From Rhizobium sp. Q54 (lineage in GTDB: Bacteria > Pseudomonadota > Alphaproteobacteria > Rhizobiales > Beijerinckiaceae): a DNA stretch of 5,456 bases. The notes beneath the pieces are model-generated. The model did no database searches and was not told the DNA's origin. It saw only the letters and a program-made list of their open reading frames with translations. Both the position numbers and the translations under genes were made by a program. The stretch covers positions 1 to 5,456 of the forward strand of contig CAMDKB010000319.1 of the NCBI GenBank assembly GCA_945901195.1, in the 5' to 3' direction. This document shows positions 1 to 5,152 of the stretch, piece after piece; position 1 is the stretch's first letter, and each line of letters starts with the position of its first letter.

Positions 1-665
1 CTCGCCTGAGTATGATCGGGCGCATCATAATCGAGATCGTGATTGCCGCCAGCGTTCCACCAGGGCGCCCCGGCCTGCCCGATGATGGCATTGTAGCGGT
101 TCATGAGCGCGAGATTGTCACCGACAATATCACCCAGCGTCAGGCCGAAAGCGACATTCGCATTTGCCAGCGCAGGAATTGCCCCATCGCGGATGAAATC
201 CAGATGGCGATGATTTTCAGGCTGCGGGTCGGCCATCAGGATGGCATCGAATTGCGCTGAAAAATCGCTGCGCACCAGCGCGAAATCGCAGTCCTGATTT
301 TGCAGGGAATTGTCAAGATAATGTCGGGGCAAATTGGTTTCCGCTGTCAGCAAAGTGTTGTAGCGGGCGGGCTTGATCACGAACACGCTGTTGTCTGTTC
401 GCCGTGGCAGGCGATAACGGCCCTCAGCGTCCGTGCGCACGACCTCAATGCCATTTGAAACCAGCACACCAGGAATGCCGTGCGAAGCAAAACGCCTCAC
501 GCCTTTCCTGGTTTCGTCCTCAAAGACGCAGCCCGTTACATATGAATTTCCAGCACCGCTTGCCAAACCCGGCGCGCTTGCGAAAGCCAATGCGGCTGCG
601 CCAAGCTGTAACGCTGCGCGGCGTGTGAGACGAATATCCGAAAGGCGATTTGCGATCTCTGTCAT
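1..665 (-). CDS. Calcineurin-like metallophosphoesterase, Tat-exported, C-terminus off the left edge
   Basis: Seen: translating the minus strand from the ATG at 665-663 gives 221 uninterrupted residues to the window edge. Residues 12-36 resemble a twin-arginine signal: R15-R16 after a charged N-region, then an Ala/Leu-rich stretch ending near ASAPGLASG. Residues about 43-99 form a beta-rich domain with VLVSNGIEVVRTDAEGRYRLP-like spacing, matching the N-terminal domain (Metallophos_N type) of some bacterial calcineurin-like phosphoesterases. The catalytic domain starts near residue 140 with ADPQ (D146, Q148), TLGDIVGDN (D179, D183, N184) and GGNHD (N208, H209, D210), the usual metal-binding blocks. 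Known: such enzymes hydrolyse phosphomonoesters or diesters with a two-metal centre. Inferred: a periplasmic or surface phosphoesterase; the substrate cannot be told. The remaining metal ligands and any C-terminal domain lie outside the window. It is divergent from trpG. The start is favoured because the signal follows it directly; an ATG 8 bp upstream is out of frame and stops at once. No strong ribosome binding site is visible. Confidence 0.88.
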   Translation of the reverse strand, partial: MTEIANRLSDIRLTRRAALQLGAAALAFASAPGLASGAGNSYVTGCVFEDETRKGVRRFASHGIPGVLVSNGIEVVRTDAEGRYRLPRRTDNSVFVIKPARYNTLLTAETNLPRHYLDNSLQNQDCDFALVRSDFSAQFDAILMADPQPENHRHLDFIRDGAIPALANANVAFGLTLGDIVGDNLALMNRYNAIIGQAGAPWWNAGGNHDLDYDAPDHTQA

Positions 666-701
666 CACCCCATGGCAATGCACTGAGTCTCCGACGCGGC
701 G

Positions 702-730
702 TTGACAGCTGCTTGACAGTTTGGCGACAG
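702..730. repeat. Three GACAG direct repeats with exact 11-bp spacing
   Basis: GACAG occurs at 704-708, 715-719 and 726-730. The first two copies extend to TTGACAG (702-708 and 713-719). A shorter GAC at 693-695 keeps the same phase. An 11-bp period is close to one helical turn, so the copies would lie on one face of the DNA, as in binding sites for some activators or repressors. The TTGACA cores also resemble -35 hexamers, but neither has a good -10 element 16-18 bp downstream on the plus strand. The repeats are seen directly; a regulatory role is inference. Confidence 0.5.
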
Positions 731-770
731 CCACGCGCAGGGTGAACGAAACATTACCATGCAACCGCGT

Positions 771-794
771 ACCTTGACCTCCGCGCCGTCAGGT
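771..794. repeat. Imperfect inverted repeat upstream of trpG
   Basis: ACCTTGAC at 771-778 faces GTCAGGT at 788-794 across a 9-base GC-rich spacer. The arms pair over seven bases if one T is bulged. It ends 34 bp before the trpG start and overlaps the only tolerable -35-like hexamer near the gene (TTGACC, 774-779). It could be an operator or a small hairpin in the 5' leader. No T-run follows, so it is not an intrinsic terminator. Confidence 0.35.
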
Positions 795-802
795 CCGAAA
801 AG
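774..802 (+). promoter_or_regulatory. Weak candidate promoter for the trpG operon
   Basis: TTGACC at 774-779 matches five of six bases of the sigma-70 -35 consensus. At a 17-bp spacing lies GAAAAG (797-802), a poor -10 element with three matches. The position, about 25 bp before the trpG ATG, would give a very short leader. The poor -10 makes this only a candidate; the real promoter may be elsewhere in 666-828. Confidence 0.2.
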
Positions 803-828
803 AGATTTTCCGTCACAGCAGCGAAGTC

Positions 829-1458
829 ATGAGCACAGCCAAACCACGCGTCACCCTGATCGACAATTACGACAGTTTCACCTGGAACCTGGTCCATTAT
901 CTGGGCGAACTGGGCGCTGACGTGACAGTCTGGCGCAATGATCAGATTTCGGCTGACGCGGTGCTGGAGGCACGACCTGACGCCATTGTGCTTTCGCCCG
1001 GCCCCTGTACGCCCAACGAAGCTGGAATTTGTCTCGAACTCATCGAAAAAGCTGACAGTCGGGCGCCGCTGCTCGGCGTCTGCCTTGGCCACCAGTCCAT
1101 TGGTCAGTCCTATGGCGGGCAAGTTATCCGCGCACCGCTGCCGATCCACGGAAAAATGGCGACGATTACACATACGGCCAAGGGGCTGTTCCGGGGCATC
1201 AATGGCTCGTTTCAGGCAACGCGCTATCATTCGCTGGTCGTAAAGCGCGAAACCATGCCCGAAATGCTCGAAATAACCGCGCAGACCGATGACGGGCTGG
1301 TGATGGCGTTGCAGCACCGCAGCGCGCCCGTGCATGGCGTGCAATTTCATCCCGAGAGCATATTGTCCGAGCACGGCCATCTGATGTTGCGCAATTTCCT
1401 CGAAATGGCGCAAGAATGGAACCAGAAAACGGGCCGTACCGAGCCCTTGTCTGCTTGA
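829..1458 (+). CDS. trpG: Anthranilate synthase component II (glutamine amidotransferase subunit)
   Basis: TrpG hydrolyses glutamine and channels ammonia to TrpE, which converts chorismate to anthranilate, the first committed step of tryptophan synthesis in the cytoplasm. The 209-residue protein is a single class I glutamine amidotransferase domain of usual length. It begins with the typical IDNYDSFTWNLVHYLGELG (11-29) and has the oxyanion segment SPGPCTP (56-62), the nucleophile elbow GVCLGHQ with Cys85, RYHSL (132-136), and the triad partners His173 and Glu175 in VQFHPESILS. It is complete. The start is chosen because the conserved core begins about ten residues later; the site has no strong Shine-Dalgarno sequence. 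It heads the trpGDC-moaC-moeA cluster, 53 bp before trpD. trpE is not next to it; the upstream gene is a divergent phosphoesterase. In some bacteria this subunit also serves aminodeoxychorismate synthase (PabA); the trpDC context favours TrpG, but a dual role cannot be excluded. Confidence 0.96.
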   Translation: MSTAKPRVTLIDNYDSFTWNLVHYLGELGADVTVWRNDQISADAVLEARPDAIVLSPGPCTPNEAGICLELIEKADSRAPLLGVCLGHQSIGQSYGGQVIRAPLPIHGKMATITHTAKGLFRGINGSFQATRYHSLVVKRETMPEMLEITAQTDDGLVMALQHRSAPVHGVQFHPESILSEHGHLMLRNFLEMAQEWNQKTGRTEPLSA

Positions 1459-1511
1459 TTACCTGCCCGCTAAACGGCCTGCCCGCCTGATCAGGAATAC
1501 CGGAGACTGCA
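1459..1511 (+). repeat. trpG-trpD spacer with a direct repeat and a palindrome
   Basis: The 53-bp spacer contains the 9-base direct repeat CCTGCCCGC at 1462-1470 and 1478-1486 (period 16 bp), followed by the perfect 10-base palindrome CCTGATCAGG at 1486-1495. The palindrome sits just before the trpD ribosome binding site. No T-tract follows, so a terminator is unlikely. Whether the spacer affects the TrpG:TrpD ratio is unknown. Confidence 0.4.
1502..1505 (+). promoter_or_regulatory. Ribosome binding site of trpD
   Basis: GGAG lies six bases before the ATG at 1512 and supports that start over the internal ATGs. Confidence 0.6.
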
Positions 1512-2528
1512 ATGGAGTCGTTCAAGCCCGTAATTGCCAAGGTTGCCGCCGGGGCGAGCCTGACACGCGCCGAAGCCGAAGATGCTTTCAACGCGCTGTT
1601 GTCTGGCGAAGTCACGCCGGCGCAAATGGGCGGCTTCCTGATGGCGCTCAGGGTTCGCGGCGAGACAGTCGATGAAATCACCGGCGCTGTCAGCGCCATG
1701 CGGGCCAAAATGCTGCGTGTGAATGCACCGGCTGGTACGATCGATATCGTCGGCACCGGCGGCGACAGCTCGGGTTCGTGGAATGTGTCGACCCTGGCCG
1801 CGATCATAACGGCGGCGGCGGGCGTGCCTGTCGCCAAGCATGGCAATCGCGCGGCGTCGTCAAAGTCAGGCGCGAGCGATGTCCTCACCGCGCTTGGTGT
1901 CGCCATCGGCCTGCAGCCGCCCGCGATCGAAGCTTGCCTGCAAGAGGCGAACATCGGTTTCATGATGGCGCCAACTCATCACGCGGCGACCCGCCACGTC
2001 GCATCTGTGCGCGTAGAATTTGGTACACGGACGATTTTCAACATTCTGGGACCACTTTCCAATCCTGCTTCAGTAAAGCGGCAGGTCGCAGGCGTCTTCT
2101 CGCGCGAATGGTGCGTGCCGATGGCCGAAGTGCTGCGCAATCTCGGCTCGGAAAAGGTCTGGGTGGTGCATGGCTCTGACGGGCTCGATGAAATGACCAC
2201 GACTGGACCGACCTTTGTCGCACAACTCGATGGCGGCAAGATCGAGACGTTTGAGATCACCCCTGAGGATGCCGGGCTGCAGCGGACCACAGCTGCCGGG
2301 CTCAAAGGTGGCGATCCCGAGTTCAACGCCCGGGCCTTGCGCGCTGTGCTTGATGGAGAACAATCCGCCTATCGCGATATAGCGTTATTGAACGCAGCGG
2401 GCGCGCTGGTTGTGTCTGGCAAGGCGGCAAATCTGAAAGACGGCGTTGCGCTGGGGGCAGAGGCGATCGCCAGCGGCAGGGCGAAGAACACCTTGGCGAA
2501 GCTCGCCGAAGTTTCAAATCGCACGTAA
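1512..2528 (+). CDS. trpD: Anthranilate phosphoribosyltransferase
   Basis: TrpD transfers the phosphoribosyl group of PRPP to anthranilate, giving N-(5'-phosphoribosyl)anthranilate, the second step of tryptophan synthesis. The 338-residue protein has normal family length. The N-terminal helical domain (about 1-70) includes TPAQMGGFLMALRVRGET, typical of the anthranilate-binding side. The PRPP-binding loop is GTGGD (81-85), followed by NVST (91-94). KHGNRAASSKSG (109-120) matches the conserved phosphate and anthranilate-binding stretch, FNILGPLSNP (176-185) the second substrate region, and HGSDGLDEMT (220-229) carries the Mg-binding Asp225-Glu226 pair. It is complete and monofunctional, not fused to TrpG as in enteric bacteria. 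Trp90, just before NVST, is unusual at a position more often held by a smaller or other hydrophobic residue. It lies 28 bp before trpC and is presumably on the same transcript. Confidence 0.97.
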   Translation: MESFKPVIAKVAAGASLTRAEAEDAFNALLSGEVTPAQMGGFLMALRVRGETVDEITGAVSAMRAKMLRVNAPAGTIDIVGTGGDSSGSWNVSTLAAIITAAAGVPVAKHGNRAASSKSGASDVLTALGVAIGLQPPAIEACLQEANIGFMMAPTHHAATRHVASVRVEFGTRTIFNILGPLSNPASVKRQVAGVFSREWCVPMAEVLRNLGSEKVWVVHGSDGLDEMTTTGPTFVAQLDGGKIETFEITPEDAGLQRTTAAGLKGGDPEFNARALRAVLDGEQSAYRDIALLNAAGALVVSGKAANLKDGVALGAEAIASGRAKNTLAKLAEVSNRT

Positions 2529-2556
2529 GTAAAACAGGATCGGGCAAGCGCACCAC

Positions 2557-3387
2557 ATGGCTGACATTCTGCACAAGATCGAAACCTACAAGCGCCGCGA
2601 AATTTCCGAGGCGAAGGTGCGCATGCCCCTGCATGCGCTGGAGCGGCAGATCCGCGATCAGACTCCGCCGCGCGGTTTTGCCCATGCCATCGGCGAAAAG
2701 ATTGCTGGCGGCGATTTTGCGCTGATCGCCGAAGTCAAAAAAGCGAGTCCTTCCAAAGGCCTTATTCGCGCCGATTTTGATCCGCCGAAAATGGCGCAGG
2801 CCTACGAGAAGGGCGGCGCAACCTGCCTTTCGATTCTCACCGATGAGCCTTCCTTTCAGGGCAAGCCTGAATTCCTGACGCAGGCTCGCGCCGCCGTGCA
2901 TCTGCCCGCCCTTCGCAAGGATTTCATGTATGACCCTTATCAGGTCTATGAAGCGCGCGCCTGGGGCGGCGATTGCATCCTGATCATCATGGCTGGCGTT
3001 GACGATGACACAGCGCGCGAACTCAACAAGGCCGCCCATGATCTGAAAATGGACGTGCTGGTTGAGGTCCACAACGAGGAAGAACTCAAGCGCGGCCTGC
3101 GTCTTGAATCAAAACTCGTCGGCATAAACAACCGCGATCTCCACACGTTCAAGACGTCGCTGGACGTCAGCGAAAAACTCGCGCCACTGGTGCCAAGAGA
3201 CCGTATCATCGTCGGCGAAAGCGGCATCGGCGGCCATGACGATTGCATTCGTCTCGCCCGCGCGGGAATTTACAGCTTTCTGGTCGGCGAAAGCCTGATG
3301 CGTCAGGATGATGTGCGCGCCGCCACCCATGATCTGCTGCACGGCCATCCCGTCGAGAAGCGCAAGCCGCAAAAGGCCGCGACATGA
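2557..3387 (+). CDS. trpC: Indole-3-glycerol phosphate synthase
   Basis: TrpC closes the indole ring, converting carboxyphenylaminodeoxyribulose phosphate to indole-3-glycerol phosphate with loss of CO2 and water. The 276-residue protein is one TIM barrel of usual length, without the TrpF domain fused to it in enteric bacteria. Expected active-site blocks are present in order: AEVKKASPSKG (58-68, Glu59 and Lys61), LRKDF (119-123, Lys121), VLVEVH (167-172, Glu170), GINNRDL (189-195, Asn191) and the phosphate-binding GESGI (220-224, Ser222), followed by FLVGESLM. The start is supported by ADILHKIETYKRREI, the typical N-terminus of the family, although the GGA-like sequence upstream is too far from the ATG to be a good ribosome binding site. 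The last codons overlap the moaC start. The basic tail (267-273, EKRKPQK) lies beyond the barrel. Confidence 0.97.
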   Translation: MADILHKIETYKRREISEAKVRMPLHALERQIRDQTPPRGFAHAIGEKIAGGDFALIAEVKKASPSKGLIRADFDPPKMAQAYEKGGATCLSILTDEPSFQGKPEFLTQARAAVHLPALRKDFMYDPYQVYEARAWGGDCILIIMAGVDDDTARELNKAAHDLKMDVLVEVHNEEELKRGLRLESKLVGINNRDLHTFKTSLDVSEKLAPLVPRDRIIVGESGIGGHDDCIRLARAGIYSFLVGESLMRQDDVRAATHDLLHGHPVEKRKPQKAAT

Positions 3388-3863
3388 GCGGTCTGACGCA
3401 TATTTCCGCCTCCGGCGAAGCGCATATGGTGGATGTCGGTGACAAGGAGATCACCACGCGCGTTGCTTTGGCGGAAGGTTGCGTGGTGATGAAGCCCGAA
3501 ACGCTTGATCTCATCATCGCAGGCGACGCCAAGAAGGGCGATGTGCTCGGCACCGCGCGCATTGCAGGCATCATGGCCGCCAAGCGTACCCATGAGTTGA
3601 TCCCGCTCTGCCATCCGCTCGCGCTCAATCAGGTCGTGGTCGATCTGGTCACGGACAAGTCACTGCCAGGCGTGCGTGTGCGCGCCACAGCCAAAATCAG
3701 CGGGAAGACCGGCGTCGAGATGGAAGCGCTCACGGCCGTCAGTGTCGCCTGTCTGACTATCTATGACATGGTGAAGGCCGCTGATCGCTTCATGCGCATT
3801 GAGGGCATCGGCATGGTGGAAAAATCCGGTGGCAAATCCGGTGACTGGAAAAGGGAGGAGTAA
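3384..3863 (+). CDS. moaC: Cyclic pyranopterin monophosphate synthase (molybdenum cofactor biosynthesis)
   Basis: MoaC works with the radical-SAM enzyme MoaA in the first phase of molybdenum cofactor synthesis, turning the cyclic GTP-derived intermediate into cyclic pyranopterin monophosphate. The 159-residue protein has standard length. It shows MVDVGDKEIT (15-24), the signature KRTHELIPLCHPL (67-79, His77), GVEMEALTAV (110-119) and LTIYDMVKA (125-133). Asp128 and Lys131 fall at the same numbers as the catalytic pair known in E. coli MoaC. It is complete. Its ATG overlaps the trpC stop in ATGA, with only a weak AAGG (3373-3376) upstream, so translational coupling to trpC is likely. Its own stop overlaps the moeA start. 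No moaA, moaD or moaE is in the window. Confidence 0.97.
   Translation: MSGLTHISASGEAHMVDVGDKEITTRVALAEGCVVMKPETLDLIIAGDAKKGDVLGTARIAGIMAAKRTHELIPLCHPLALNQVVVDLVTDKSLPGVRVRATAKISGKTGVEMEALTAVSVACLTIYDMVKAADRFMRIEGIGMVEKSGGKSGDWKREE
3854..3858 (+). promoter_or_regulatory. Ribosome binding site of moeA inside the end of moaC
   Basis: GGAGG, within a longer GGGAGGAG purine run, lies four bases before the ATG at 3863. It overlaps the last moaC codons and is one of the two strongest Shine-Dalgarno sequences in the window. It supports this start rather than the ATG at codon 6 of moeA. Confidence 0.65.
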
Positions 3864-5086
3864 TGGCCCCCGCGCCCATGCTGCCAGTTGCCGACGCCCT
3901 TCAACGCGTAATCGACAGCGCGCCGCAACCGCTTGAAACCGAATATGTGCCTCTGGCGCAGGCGCTGGGGCGAAGGCTGGCTGAAGACCTGCGCGCCTTG
4001 CGCACGCAGCCGCCCTGCCCCATTTCCGCGATGGACGGCTATGCCGTGCGCCGCGCTGATATTGAAAAAGTGCCTGCCGTGCTGACCTTGATCGGCTCCA
4101 GCGCCGCCGGGCATGGCTTTGTTGGAACCCTAAAAGCCGGCCAAACCGTGCGCATTTTCACAGGTGCGCCCTTGCCTGCAGGTTCCGATACCATCGTCAT
4201 CCAGGAGGATACGGAGGTTGCCGGAAACGCCATTACCATGAAAGAAAGTGAACCGCTCGGCCGCCACGTCCGCGTGGCCGGACTTGATTTCAAAACCGGC
4301 GACGCCCTGTTGCCACGTGGCCGCCGCCTTGGCCCGAACGAACTGGCGCTTGCCGCGGCCATGAATCACGCGCAAGTCGCGGTGGTCAGAAAGCCCCGCG
4401 TCGCCATTCTCGCCACGGGCGATGAACTTGTGCCCCCCGGCGTCGAGCCGGGTCCGGACCAGATCGTCGCCTCCAACAATTTTGCCGTGGCGGCGCAGGT
4501 CGTCAACGCCGGCGGCGAACCTGTGGATCTTGGCATAGCCGGCGACAATTACCCCGCCATCGAAGGCGCCATCCGCCGCGCCCGCGACATCGGTGCGGAC
4601 ATTCTCGTGACACTGGGCGGCGCGTCAGTCGGCGATCACGATCTGGTTCAGAAGGCGCTCAAGAATGAGGGTATGGACCTTGGCTTCTGGCGCATCGCCA
4701 TGCGACCGGGAAAACCGCTGATGCATGGGCGCATCGGCAACATGCGCATACTTGGCCTGCCCGGAAATCCAGTGTCGGCGATTGTCTGCGCAAAGTTGTT
4801 TCTGGAGCCGCTGGTGCGCAAACTCACGGGCGATGCCGGCGCCAGTGCTGATCCCTCAATTCCCGCCGTTCTTGGCGAGGACATGGGCAAGAACGATACG
4901 CGCCAGGATTATGTTCGCGCGCGCGTCACAGGACGCAGCCAGGGCATTCCCGTCGCCACAGCCTTCAGCAAGCAGGATTCCTCCATGCTCGGCGTATTGG
5001 CCGAAGCGCAAGGGCTCATCATCCGCGCGCCATTCGCGGAGCCCGCAAAAAAGGGCGAAACCTGCCGCGTCATTTTGCTCGATTGA
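3863..5086 (+). CDS. moeA: Molybdopterin molybdenumtransferase
   Basis: MoeA inserts molybdate into adenylylated molybdopterin, the last general step in making the molybdenum cofactor. The 407-residue protein matches the usual bacterial length. The N-terminal domain holds SAMDGYA (55-61, Asp58) and FTGAPLPAG (99-107, Thr100). The MoCF-binding domain (about 178-315) holds LATGDEL (183-189, Glu188), LGGASVGDHD (251-260, Asp258), MRPGKP (280-285) and GLPGNPVSA (298-306). The C-terminal beta domain follows, ending near LAEAQGLI and the final VILLD. These are the substrate and molybdate-binding elements known for MoeA and the gephyrin E domain. The gene is complete. Its ATG shares one base with the moaC stop (TAATG), which with the strong ribosome binding site suggests coupled translation. 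In many alphaproteobacteria lexA follows moeA; here a monooxygenase gene does. Confidence 0.97.
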   Translation: MAPAPMLPVADALQRVIDSAPQPLETEYVPLAQALGRRLAEDLRALRTQPPCPISAMDGYAVRRADIEKVPAVLTLIGSSAAGHGFVGTLKAGQTVRIFTGAPLPAGSDTIVIQEDTEVAGNAITMKESEPLGRHVRVAGLDFKTGDALLPRGRRLGPNELALAAAMNHAQVAVVRKPRVAILATGDELVPPGVEPGPDQIVASNNFAVAAQVVNAGGEPVDLGIAGDNYPAIEGAIRRARDIGADILVTLGGASVGDHDLVQKALKNEGMDLGFWRIAMRPGKPLMHGRIGNMRILGLPGNPVSAIVCAKLFLEPLVRKLTGDAGASADPSIPAVLGEDMGKNDTRQDYVRARVTGRSQGIPVATAFSKQDSSMLGVLAEAQGLIIRAPFAEPAKKGETCRVILLD

Positions 5087-5091
5087 ACTGC

Positions 5092-5119
5092 TTGATTTCA
5101 GCCGCCGGCAGCCTACGAT
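5092..5119 (+). promoter_or_regulatory. Weak candidate promoter for the monooxygenase gene
   Basis: TTGATT (5092-5097) and TACGAT (5114-5119) are separated by 16 bp, and each matches four of six consensus bases. The pair sits in the 66-bp gap after moeA. No intrinsic terminator is visible in the gap, so the monooxygenase could instead be transcribed by readthrough from the trp-moa operon. Confidence 0.25.
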
Positions 5120-5138
5120 CCTTAGAGAACTAAACAAT

Positions 5139-5143
5139 GGAGG
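5139..5143 (+). promoter_or_regulatory. Ribosome binding site of the monooxygenase gene
   Basis: GGAGG lies nine bases before the ATG at 5153, an ideal spacing. It decides between that start and the upstream ATG at 5137, which overlaps the site itself and is not in the same frame. Confidence 0.7.
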
Positions 5144-5152
5144 ATTCACCCG

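Larger units (their letters stand above)
666..828. promoter_or_regulatory. Divergent intergenic region between the phosphoesterase and trpG
   Basis: This 163-bp non-coding stretch should carry the promoters of both divergent genes. It holds 11-bp-phased GACAG repeats (704-730) and an imperfect inverted repeat (771-794), listed separately. No leader peptide with tandem Trp codons is present on the plus strand, so classical ribosome-mediated trp attenuation is not supported. No T-box-like or other riboswitch structure was recognised by eye. That promoters lie here is inferred from gene orientation. Confidence 0.55.

Noticed and set aside
12..705. Plus-strand frames (12-260, 404-628, 433-705) opposite the phosphoesterase
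   Set aside because: The minus strand here encodes a continuous protein with GDxxxDN and GNHD motifs, so the plus-strand frames are shadows.
702..718. The two TTGACA hexamers as classical -35 elements for trpG
   Set aside because: No reasonable -10 hexamer is found 16-18 bp downstream of either one; they are better described as part of the phased repeat.
741..760. SOS box of the alphaproteobacterial GAAC-N7-GAAC type near GTGAACGAAAC
   Set aside because: Only one GAAC half-site is present at the required spacing, so a LexA site is not supported.
759..828. Possible trp leader peptide starting at the ATG at 759
   Set aside because: The frame has no Trp codon before the trpG start and runs on into trpG out of frame, and no terminator/antiterminator pair with a T-run was seen, so it does not fit an attenuator.
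754..1413. Long open reading frame antisense to trpG (219 codons)
   Set aside because: It is fully antisense to a gene with intact catalytic motifs, its translation shows no recognisable domain, and long antisense frames are expected in GC-rich coding DNA.
1199..1963. Open frame of 254 codons on the minus strand across trpG and trpD
   Set aside because: It crosses two real genes and their spacer, and its low-complexity Ala/Ser/Arg-rich product looks like a shadow frame.
2323..3072. Open frame of 249 codons antisense to trpD and trpC
   Set aside because: It is antisense to conserved coding sequence, with no family motif or ribosome binding site.
5087..5152. Intrinsic terminator after moeA
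   Set aside because: Only a very short GC-rich inverted stretch (around 5101-5109) and a 4-bp TTAG/CTAA pair are present, with no T-tract after either.
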